DNA of 64,000 bases from Maniola hyperantus (Eukaryota > Arthropoda > Insecta > Lepidoptera > Nymphalidae), in the NCBI RefSeq assembly GCF_902806685.2, contig NC_048555.1, positions 2,170,001-2,234,000 of the forward strand, in the 5' to 3' direction. A program made the translations under genes and the position numbers. Below, piece after piece: positions 33,201-45,200 of the stretch (the stretch's first letter is position 1; every line of letters starts with the position of its first letter). The notes below the pieces were generated by a model. The model was not told the origin of the DNA. It ran no database searches and worked only from the letters and a program-made list of their open reading frames with translations.

Positions 33201-36200
33201 AGTGCTGTCCTTGTCCATCGTAGCCGCGGTAATGATGGTGGGTAATATGAGCACGGTGCCGTATATGAGGAAGTGCGCAAGTAAGGTCGCAGTCCAGTGC
33301 AACACGGGCGAGTATGAGAGTGGCTGGTGATTTCTTACACTACGAGATTGTGACGTCACACTTACCGAGGAAGTCAGACTGGTTGATAGTGCTGTCCTTG
33401 TCCATCGTAGCCGCGGTAATGATGGTGGGTAATATGAGCACGGTGCCGTATATGAGGAAGTGCGCAAGTAAGGTCGCAGTCCAGTGCAACACGGGCGAGT
33501 ATGAGAGTGGCTGGTGATTTCTTACACTACGAGATTGTGACGTCACACTTACCGAGGAAGTCAGACTGGTTGATAGTGCTGTCCTTGTCCATCGTAGCCG
33601 CGGTAATGATGGTGGGTAATATGAGCACGGTGCCGTATATGAGGAAGTGCGCAAGTAAGGTCGCAGTCCAGTGCAACACGGGCGAGTATGAGAGTGGCTG
33701 GTGATTTCTTACACTACGAGATTGTGACGTCACACTTACCGAGGAAGTCAGACTGGTTGATAGTGCTGTCCTTGTCCATCGTAGCCGCGGTAATGTTGGT
33801 GGGTAATATGAGCACGGTGCCGTATATGAGGAAGTGCGCAAGTAAGGTCGCAGTCCAGTGCAACACGGGCGAGTATGAGAGTGGCTGGTGATTTCTTACA
33901 CTACGAGATTGTGACATCACACTTACCGAGGAAGTCAGACTGGTTGATAGTGCTGTCCTTGTCCATCGTAGCCGCGGTAATGATGGTGGGTAATATGAGC
34001 ACGGTGCCGTATATGAGGAAGTGCGCAAGTAAGGTCGCAGTCCAGTGCAACACGGGCGAGTATGAGAGTGGCTGGTGATTTCTTACACTACGAGATTGTG
34101 ACGTCACACTTACCGAGGAAGTCAGACTGGTTGATAGTGCTGTCCTTGTCCATCGTAGCCGCGGTAATGATGGTGGGTAATATGAGCACGGTGCCGTATA
34201 TGAGGAAGTGCGCAAGTAAGGTCGCAGTCCAGTGCAACACGGGCAAGTATGAGAGTGGCTGGTGATTTCTTACACTATGAGATTGTGACGTCACACTTAC
34301 CGAGGAAGTCAGACTGGTTGATAGTGCTGTCCTTGTCCATCGTAGCCGCGGTAATGTTGGTGGGTAATATGAGCACGGTGCCGTATATGAGGAAGTGCGC
34401 AAGTAAGGTCGCAGTCCAGTGCAACACGGGCGAGTATGAGAGTGGCTGGTGATTTCTTACACTACGAGATTGTGACGTCACACTTACCGAGGAAGTCAGA
34501 CTGGTTGATAGTGCTGTCCTTGTCCATCGTAGCCGCGGTAATGATGGTGGGTAATATGAGCACGGTGCCGTATATGAGGAAGTGCGCAAGTAAGGTCGCA
34601 GTCCAGTGCAACACGGGCGAGTATGAGAGTGGCTGGTGATTTCTTACACTACGAGATTGTGACGTCACACTTACCGAGGAAGTCAGACTGGTTGATAGTG
34701 CTGTCCTTGTCCATCGTAGCCGCGGTAATGATGGTGGGTAATATGAGCACGGTGCCGTATATGAGGAAGTGCGCAAGTAAGGTCGCAGTCCAGTGCAACA
34801 CGGGCAAGTATGAGAGTGGCTGGTGATTTCTTACACTACGAGATTGTGACGTCACACTTACCGAGGAAGTCAGACTGGTTGATAGTGCTGTCCTTGTCCA
34901 TCGTAGCCGCGGTAATGTTGGTGGGTAATATGAGCACGGTGCCGTATATGAGGAAGTGCGCAAGTAAGGTCGCAGTCCAGTGCAACACGGGCGAGTATGA
35001 GAGTGGCTGGTGATTTCTTACACTACGAGATTGTGACATCACACTTACCGAGGAAGTCAGACTGGTTGATAGTGCTGTCCTTGTCCATCGTAGCCGCGGT
35101 AATGATGGTGGGTAATATGAGCACGGTGCCGTATATGAGGAAGTGCGCAAGTAAGGTCGCAGTCCAGTGAAACACGGGCGAGTATGAGAGTGGCTGGTGA
35201 TTTCTTACACTACGAGATTGTGACGTCACACTTACCGAGGAAGTCAGACTGGTTGATAGTGCTGTCCTTGTCCATCGTAGCCGCGGTAATGATGGTGGGT
35301 AATATGAGCACGGTGCCGTATATGAGGAAGTGCGCAAGTAAGGTCGCAGTCCAGTGCAACACGGGCGAGTATGAGAGTGGCTGGTGATTTCTTACACTAC
35401 GAGATTGTGACGTCACACTTACCGAGGAAGTCAGACTGGTTGATAGTGCTGTCCTTGTCCATCGTAGCCGCGGTAATGATGGTGGGTAATATGAGCACGG
35501 TGCCGTATATGAGGAAGTGCGCAAGTAAGGTCGCAGTCCAGTGCAACACGGGCAAGTATGAGAGTGGCTGGTGATTTCTTACACTACGAGATTGTGACGT
35601 CACACTTACCGAGGAAGTCAGACTGGTTGATAGTGCTGTCCTTGTCCATCGTAGCCGCGGTAATGTTGGTGGGTAATATGAGCACGGTGCCGTATATGAG
35701 GAAGTGCGCAAGTAAGGTCGCAGTCCAGTGCAACACGGGCGAGTATGAGAGTGGCTGGTGATTTCTTACACTACGAGATTGTGACGTCACACTTACCGAG
35801 GAAGTCAGACTGGTTGATAGTGCTGTCCTTGTCCATCGTAGCCGCGGTAATGATGGTGGGTAATATGAGCACGGTGCCGTATATGAGGAACTGCGCAAGT
35901 AAGGTCGCAGTCCAGTGAAACACGGGCGAGTATGAGAGTGGCTGGTGATTTCTTACACTACGAGATTGTGACGTCACACTTACCGAGGAAGTCAGACTGG
36001 TTGATAGTGCTGTCCTTGTCCATCGTAGCCGCGGTAATGATGGTGGGTAATATGAGCACGGTGCCGTATATGAGGAAGTGCGCAAGTAAGGTCGCAGTCC
36101 AGTGCAACACGGGCAAGTATGAGAGTGGCTGGTGATTTCTTACACTACGAGATTGTGACGTCACACTTACCGAGGAAGTCAGACTGGTTGATAGTGCTGT

Positions 36201-39200
36201 CCTTGTCCATCGTAGCCGCGGTAATGATGGTGGGTAATATGAGCACGGTGCCGTATATGAGGAAGTGCGCAAGTAAGGTCGCAGTCCAGTGCAACACGGG
36301 CGGGCAGCCGGTCATGACGTGTATGTGCCGTGTGCCCGAAGCGCGCTCCGTACACGGCAGAACTACACCGTTAACGGCCGTACTTAGTATTGCTGTGGAC
36401 AATGTTGAAATGTATTAGAAAGAAACCAAATATTCTAATTATATGAAAGGGAAAGGTGACTGAATGACTGACTGACTGACTAACTGACTGACTGAATGAT
36501 CTATCAACGCACAGCTCAAACTACTAGACGGATCGAGTTGAAATTTGGCAAAGAATTTTTGAAAATTGAATTTTGTGAAATAGGGGTTTGAAATTTGTAT
36601 AGTTCACACGGACGAAGTCGCAGGTATAAGCTATTATTAAATAAAAGAGACCCGACTACAATAAAATCTTGAGGTCTTTGAATAAAAGTTTTTTTAGTCA
36701 CAAAAAGATCGTATTCTCTAACGGCGAAAACGCACTGCACTTCCGTCCTCCGAGTTCTATCCGTCATCCGTGAGAATACCAGCGATCATCTACGACATAT
36801 TATGTCAACAAAAAGGAACGTATTTTCACGGACTTGAGTGCGTAACCGCCGTAAGAGCATGCACAAGAAAAATAAATTAGATATAAATAATATCTGTCCC
36901 GGCTGTACTCACGTGTCTAGTCGACGTTAGCCCGACTAGTTTCGAACCCATCCGGGGTCCTTTTTCAAGGGAGTCAGTTCGCGCACGCGCCGCGGCTGTG
37001 ACTGCGGGCCGCGCGTGCCGCCGCCCGTAGAGCCCGCTGCGAGGGTGGTTGGAGGGGGGGGGGGGGGGGGGGGGAGACAGCTGCCGAACGTCTCCCGACA
37101 GTTCTTGCTGTTCTTCATCGCTGGAACCGTCACCGTAATCCAGGCAAGCGGAGCTAATGGTATCCTGTCCCACGACTGATGGACTTGTCTTAGCGTCAAA
37201 AAGCGGTTTCCACGCTGAGGGTAGCATCCATCCATTGTCACGATTGAAATTCGGGTGGCGACTAATTTCGATCGCTTCTCGTATCTTCCGCGGTACTAGA
37301 AACTTTTGCCACACGTTCGTGAGTACAGCCGGGACAGATATTATTTATAATGGAAATCACTCACGGTAGTTTAAACGCTAAATTAGATATACTTACTGAA
37401 AACAATACCTATCGCCCAAATCACACAAAAATGTAGGTCCTTCGGGCTCACGTAGTTGGAGTTAGTCTGCCGAACATATTGCGTGTCCTTAAGCGGATGG
37501 TTTATGGTGGTTATGGTGACTTCGGCCTCTGGGTTGGGGATCAGCATCGCGGCGAGCATGTTGGAGAGGAAGTTGAGGGACACGGGCGCCGCGTGACGCA
37601 CCAGTGTTGTGTACAACGCCTAAAACCATCATTATCATCAGCCAATGTATACCCATTACCCATTGTAAAGCAGTGATAGCCTAGTACTTAAGACTTCAGG
37701 GGATCCAAGATTCGTTCTGAGGCACACTACCCAAAATTTGGGTAGTGGTAAAGCAATTAGAACATATAAAGGTGAAAGAAAACATTCTGAGGAACCTGCA
37801 TGCCTGAGAAATCTCCATAATGTGGCTAATTCCATTGTACACAATCTCTAAACTAAACTAAAATGTCACGCCTAAATCTATTGCTATCCCTTTCATAATG
37901 TTGCTTGCGGAAAAGGATGGCACTAGATTTAGACTTGTTAATTTAGTTTAGTTTAGAGATTGTGTACAAGAGAATCGGCCCCAATGTTCTGCCAATGAAT
38001 TGTGTGTGTGTGCGCGTGGGTGAGTGCGTGCGTGTGTGCATATATATATTCATAACAAGCATGTTATGAACGCAATTCAGAGAAGTTCCTTTCTTTTGCA
38101 TGAATACACGCAACTATTTTTTCTTGATATATTTTTGTTTTACCTATCCGCCATATTGAATTTGGCATGGCGACAATATGTCGAGCAATGAGCTCATACA
38201 GTATTATTTTAAAGTTACTTTACAAACCTTTGCATCAGTGTCGTTAATTTCAAAGCCGATTAAGTAGTGTTGGTACTCCAGTACACTTTTTCGTCCGATC
38301 TCGAGTATTGCTGAAAATAAATTATCATTTTAAAAACAAGCTAACCTGCCTCAACTTCGTTGGGCTGGATTTTCTGAAAACCATTCCTTAAAATCTCACA
38401 CAGTGGTCTGAGTTGTATGAACTTCTATAATTTTATATTCTGTACAGATACCTACCGACAGACAAGCAATCTTGCTCCGATCGATGTTCTAGATCATCTA
38501 GAATCATTAACGAAGAAGCACTGGCCAATTCTGTTCTCTTTGGAACAGAATTGGCCCGCGCCTCTTCGTTAATGACTCTCTATACTCTATCTAAAGAGAA
38601 AAGTTAGTTTGGGGCTCTCTTTGTTTCAGTAACCAGTGTTCATTAACCAGTGCTTCGTCACAAATGAGTCTTCTAGCCCAGCGATTCACCGAATCCAATG
38701 CCTTAAATTGGTACAGGGTAAGAAGCTGTTCCGGCTTAAAATACAGCTTGACTTTGTTGACCATGCCAAGTTACTTGCCAGCTGTTTTGCCTTGCATTCG
38801 ATGCATTGTCCAAAGTTGAGGTTGGACGATATGTTGATTCCTAGAAGCTCAACACTATCGGTAATCGGAACGGATAGTTTTTGTCTCTGTCATTTGTATG
38901 GCATTACATAACAGAGAGAGCCCTTAAACCAGCGCTGTATGTTTTTGTACTTGTGTACATGGCATTTATGCTGAGTAGGGACCTTTTTTTTCGGGTTGTG
39001 CCACACATGACATACTTTATTCCGGCGCTTCTTGTACTTGAGGTCTTTTGACTTTACTACTCAAGTATTAGAGGCGCCGAGATAACCTAACTGGTAATGT
39101 GTGGTACAGCTTTAAAAAATAAACGTTTTTATTTTTTTATTTTTCTTTTCCCTATACTAACTTCTCTCCGTGGGTAAAGTATAATCATAACCCTCACGTG

Positions 39201-42200
39201 ATCCGATAAAAGGAAAAATCAAAGTGACTTACCATCCGCGACATCGGGCACTCTTTTAAAATCGACAAAGTGGTATTTCCGGCCGATGTATAGCTGGCTG
39301 ACGTCTTTCTCCTTCACATTGTACAGCACCCTCCGATCCGCTAAGTCGTACAGGTCCAGGTCCAGAGCGATCTTTGTGTAACGATCGGACGTCGAAAGGT
39401 CCACCCCGTTGGACAAAATCGTGAACACGCAAATCATTGCGATCGGCGCTATTACTTGCTGAAATAAAAAATGCAGTTTTTTTTGAGTTCCGTACCTCAA
39501 AGGGAAAAACGGAACGTTTATCGGATCACTTAAAGCCGTGATGACCCAGTGGTTACAATGTTCGTCCGCCCCCTATTCGGAAAGTCGGGGGTTCGATCCC
39601 GGGCACGCACCTCTAGCTTTTTGGAGTTATGTGCGTTTTAAGAAATGCAATATCACTCGCTTTGGCGTTGAAGGAAAACATCGTGAGAAAACCTGCATGC
39701 CTGAGAGTTCTCCATAATGTTCTTAAAGGTGTGTGAAGTCTGCCTTAGCCCCTAAAGCATGTGTTTGATATTAAACATTTAATTTTTAGGGTTCCGTACC
39801 TCAAAAGGAAAAACGGAACCCTTATAGGATCACTTTGTTGTCTGTCTGTCTGTCAAGAAACCTACAGGGTACTTCCCGTTGACCTAGAATCATGAAATTT
39901 GGCAGGTAGATCTTATAGCTGACATTTGGGGAAAAATCTAAAAACCGTGAATTTAGAGTTAGATCACAAAAAAATATTAAATTGTGGTCATGAACTAATA
40001 TTAGTATTATAAATTTTCTAAGTAAGATAACTATATTAAATGGGGTATCATATGAAAGGTCTTCACCTGTGCATTCTAAAACAGATTTTTATTTATTTTT
40101 ATGCATCATAGTTTTTGAATTATCCTGCAAAATGTCGAAAAAATACGACTGTAGTACGGAACCCTCATTGCGCGAGCCTGACTCGCACTTGGCCGGTTTC
40201 TTAAAAATAATTAATGTTGAAGACTACTATTGTTGGTACTTACCATAAGAAGAAAAGATATCTTCTTCGACCACAGGAACTTGAACTGTCGTATAACCAG
40301 CAACAGAAGTTGATGAGCATACAGACGTATACCGGACAGCTTTGCAAATGTTGGCTCTAAAAAATAAAAAAATAAAAAAAAAACAAGACAAGATGAAAAA
40401 AGGAAAACATTAGATGTAGATATAGAAATATTAAATAAAGATATAGAAATGTTACGGACCAATAGATTCTCCATCGACGTCGTCATCAGAAAATGTAGTG
40501 GTGACGTCACTGCATAGTCTGTAAATAAAGCAAAATACGTGTATTAAATAACTTTTTGCTTTAAACCATTTAACCATTAAACCATTGAGCTTTTGATTTA
40601 AAACATTAAGTTCTACTTAATACTTTAAAACACTCCGATTAAAGATGGCGATCTGAAAACAGCTGTTCTGTTTGGCGGTTTTTTTTGAAAAGTATGAAAA
40701 TAATTTTCAAATTTGCAGCAGGAATTGAGACTGCGTGCGTCTCTCTTGGGTATCGCACCCAAAGCGTCCTTGAAGGTAACCGGTGAAGTAGTCAAAGGCG
40801 CTCCGGGCACTTTACGCAAATGAGACGTAGGTTCGATGCCTGCCGTTTCCGCAATGTAGGTAAAACACTATCATAAAAATTATAGATATCAAAATAATAA
40901 TTTATGCAGTGGCGAAGCAGCAAAAAGGCACACAAGACAACTTACTTCAAGAACACTTCTTCTAACGTCGATACACCGACTCCGATAGAGTCAATTCCGA
41001 GTTGAGATCTCTGGGCTTCCAGCTGGTTGAAGAGTTTGGGGAACTTGTCACTGCTCTTGGCGGGGAGGTTGTAAGAGATGGAGTTGAGAGAGGTCTCCTT
41101 GACGGTGGCGTCGGGCACTTGGGAGACGATGGCCTCAGATATTGCCGGCACGTTGGGCAAGCCGACCGTTGTGAACGAGAGGCGGTAGCCCGCGCCTGGG
41201 AAACAAGGGCACATATAATCCATACTATTCATCATCCATAATATTATAAATGTGTGGAAGTGTGTCTGTCTGTCTGTTTGCTAGCCTTTCACGGCCCATC
41301 CGTTCAACTGATTTTGACGAAATTTGGAACAGCGATAACTTGCATCCCTGGGGAGGACATAGGCTACTTTTTATCCCGGAAAATCAAAGAGTTCCCACGG
41401 GATCTTTAAAACCTAAATCCACGCAGAGATTTTGTTAGAAATTGTCACTGCTCTTGGCGGGGAGATTTTATTGTTTTGGGTAACTTGTCACTGCTCTTGG
41501 CGGGGAGATTTTGTTGGTTTGGGGAACTTGTCACTGCTTTTGGCGGGGAGATTGTGTTGGTTTGGGGAACTTGTAACTGCTCTTGGCGGGGAGTATTGTT
41601 GGTTTGGGGAACTTGTCACTGCTCTTGGCGGGGAGATTTTGTTGGTTTGGGGAACTTGTCACTGCTCCTGGCGGGGAGATTGTATTGTTTTGGGTAACTT
41701 GTCACTGCTCTTGGCGGGGTCTTTTGTTGGTTTGGGGAACTTGTCACTGGTCCTGGCGGGGAGATTTTGTTGGTTTGGGGAAGTTGTCACTGCTCTTCGC
41801 GGGGAGATTTTATTGTTTTGGGTAACTTGTCACTGCTCTTGGCGGGGAGATTTTGTTGGTTTGGGGAACTTGTCACTGGTTCTGGCGGGGAGATTTTGTT
41901 GGTTTGGGGAACTTGTCACTGGTTCTGGCGGGGAGATTTTGTTGGTTTGGGGAACTTGTTACGCCTCTTGGCGGGGAGATTTTGTTGGTTTGGGGAACTT
42001 GTCACTGCTCTTGGCGAGAAGATTTTATTGGTTTGGGGAACTTGTCAATGCTTTTGGCGAGACATTGACTGGGACCTTACCGAGTGCTCGTTTGAGGTGC
42101 ATGGTGGTGGCGTGGCAGCGCAGGCGGCCGGCGTGCAGCGCGGCCACGCGGTCCCCCAGCGCCTCCGCCTCCTCCATGAAGTGAGTGCTGATCAGCACCG

Positions 42201-45200
42201 TGCGCGACCCGCGGAGCGACTGCGGACATAAACTACTCTCAATACACTCTTTAGGGTTCCGTATCTCCAGAGAAAAAGGAACCCTTACCTAACACTTAGT
42301 CGTTTGTTTATCCGTATATCGTGTCTGTCAAGATCCGTCAAGGGAATCAAAACCCTATAGGGTACTACTTCCCATTGACCTAGAATTATGAAATGAAACA
42401 AAATAGTTTATTTGTATGAATATGGGAAGACAAGGTGTTTACAATAGAGAGTTAAGCCAACATATCCAGTCAGGAAACCCTGCCATACAAATTTTTTGGT
42501 AGTAAATTTTTTATACTAATAGATTAGATAGGTACAAAATATTGTGTCTATGATATAATGTCAGTCAATAATATAATAAAATAATCGAATTCATTCTTAT
42601 TCTTGTGCTTAAAGGTGTAGCATTGTCTTTTAGCACAAGCAAAGGGAAATCCCAGCAGACACATACCAGCAAGAGATCCCACAGTTCCCGCCTGGTCTCC
42701 ACGTCCAAGCCCGACGTGGGTTCATCCAGCACCAGCACCTTGGCATCGCCCGCCAGCGCGCAGGCCAGCTGCAGGCGCCGCTTCATGCCACCCGATAATT
42801 GGCTGCTGTTATATGACAGCTTGTCGCCTAGACCGAGGCGCTCCAGAAGCATTGTAGCAGACTTCTCGGCTTCAAAGTATGGTGTACCTTTTAGCTGGAG
42901 ACAAAAACAGTAATATTATGAAAAGTACCCAAGGTTTTGCTCCATCTTTAAGCAGCTTATAGAGCTCTCTCTACAATTGGATATTTGACTCCAATTTTTT
43001 ATTACTTTATTATAAACTAGGATAAAAATAACGACGTAAACTGAAAAAAACTAATTAAATCGATCAAATAACAAATACGTTATAAGCATTTAAATATTTC
43101 TGATTAGATAGAGATAGCGATATAGCATTTTGACGTCACACCTTATTAATGCCATAGTAGCTTCGTGCGGTTTCATACAAATTTTCGTTTTGCGAGAAAG
43201 GGATAGAAGACCCTCCCACTCCAAAATTAAAATGCCTGTTACTTTGTAAATCTTTGTTGGATTTTAATATTTTTTTCAGCGTACGTCATTATTTTTATCC
43301 TAGTTTATAATAAAGTAATAATATTTATCAAATTAAAAAGTAGTAAAATACCCAATTCTTCAAAAAAGAACAGGTTGAGTAAAAATGCATCCATGTCTTT
43401 ACTCACCATGCTGAAGAACATGACGTGCTGCAACACAGTAAGGTCGGGGAAGAACAGATTATGTTGCGGGCAAAGTCCCAGCAATTTGCGCGTCTCATTC
43501 AGCTCGCTCCGAATGTCCATGCCTTCCACATATACATTCCCGTCGCTTGCACCAAACATTCCTACACGAAAAAAATTATCATTTGTAACAAAAATAGTTC
43601 CAACAAGTCATACTAGATGGCGCTATTCGTTTTAGAATCGCGCTATTGCTTTGCTTAACTTAAAAAACTATACAACGTAAAATGATTTTGTTTGTCAATC
43701 TGAAGCGTTTTGAACTCTTACGTTTGCGAATCGACTGTGTTAAGATTAAAGATACAAAGAATTTTGATTAAAATGACCTGTAATGATAGACATAAGGGTG
43801 GTCTTGCCAGCTCCGTTGTGTCCTAGCAACACCGTGATTTCGCCTTTGTATACATCCAGCGTCACGTTATCCAGAGCTCGTTGTTTACCGAATATCTGTA
43901 ACAAAACATTAGTGCATGTTACATATCCTAACGATAACCTAGTTCAAATCACTTACGCAGCAAACCATCTTTGAAGGCTAACTCACTAGGTCATGAGTCC
44001 AGCGCTCCGTCAGCAAGAAACTACCTCATTGCCATACGTGACTCCGCAACTAATTGGGATTTAGCTATATTTTAACATTAAGGTATTTAAACCAAGTGAG
44101 AGGTGTGAAGAGGGGCAGTCTGTCGTCACACCTTGACGCAGTCTCTTAGCTAGGTTAGATTAGATTAGATTTAGGTCGTCACTGTACATACACATGTACA
44201 ACTCTGCATCTAACCTCGGTGCAGAGTGCAGACGTTAGGTTAAGTTAAAATGTAAAGATTTAAGAATAAATTTAGTAAAAGCCTATCTTCGTTTCCTTCA
44301 AAAATCCTTCTGGTTGCCGCTTACGTAATTTGCATGTAATCATTACTGAGTGCGGCAGTTAGTAAGTAAATAATAGATATTTTAATCTAGATGTGCCAAA
44401 AACTATTTAGTACTTTAAACACCTCGATAAAAATGGCGGCTTCGGCACCTGTTTGCCATTTTAAATACGGAAAATCTGAATAATACTCAAATCACGCCTA
44501 AAAAAGTTTTGCTTTAAAAATACATTTCAATATATAAGTTTGAAGTGGCAATGGGCGCCCTGCACATAGTTCAAAAAACCGATAGACGTTGGGGTCCCAG
44601 GGTGCTACAATGGTGACCTCGCACCGGAAAGCGCAGCGTTGAAAGACCTCTTAGTAAGTGGACAGACGACATCAACGAGTCGCAGAGAGCCGCTGGATTC
44701 AGGCGGCGCAAGACCGTGGCGTGTGGAAGTCGCTACAAGAGACCTATGTCCAGCAGTGGACAGTGGAGAGGTCCGAGATGTTCTCACCTTAGTGACATTC
44801 TCGATCTTGATGCCAACCTCGGCATTTTTCGGAGCAGGCTCGAAGTACTGCGAGTCGTTAACGTTGACTTCCTCCATCTCTTCCACCTTGTCGTCCGGCT
44901 GCACCTTCGACGCGCACCAGTATTGGCTCTGAAACCAATTCTTTATTCTTTATCTATTAGGAAAGTATTCATGATGATGGAAATTGGAATAATTTTTTTT
45001 AAGTCAACTTATTTAAAAAGTTCAAGGGCTATGAACACGCTCAAAGGGCCTAACATACGCCCCACGAGAAATTTTTGTCTACGCATTTTATCGTGATATT
45101 TATAGAGATAACACCATAAATGCGTAGACAAAATTTTCTTATAGGCGCATGGGCGTGCAAGTCTGAAAAGAAGCCCACAACAAACTTAGTTGGTATTCTT

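Noticed and set aside
33130..36310. Possible CRISPR-like array
   Set aside because: Units are contiguous, with no unique spacers, and each contains coding sequence and a splice donor of a eukaryotic gene.
30635..36392. Two separate ABCA genes split at the 187-bp array
   Set aside because: The exons on both sides join with matching phase into a single protein with one TMD2, and the total coding length is a multiple of three and of normal ABCA size.
33301..36418. Many 67-residue + strand and 104-residue - strand frames repeated every 187 bp
   Set aside because: They are successive copies of the exon 21 array. The - strand frames mix out-of-frame and in-frame exon sequence, and the + strand frames are antisense shadows.
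41432..42184. 250-residue open frame on the + strand, rich in GELVTALGGE-like repeats
   Set aside because: It is produced by the 43-bp minisatellite, whose unit rotates through all three frames. The region is intronic, opposite in strand to the ABCA gene, and overlaps exon 14.
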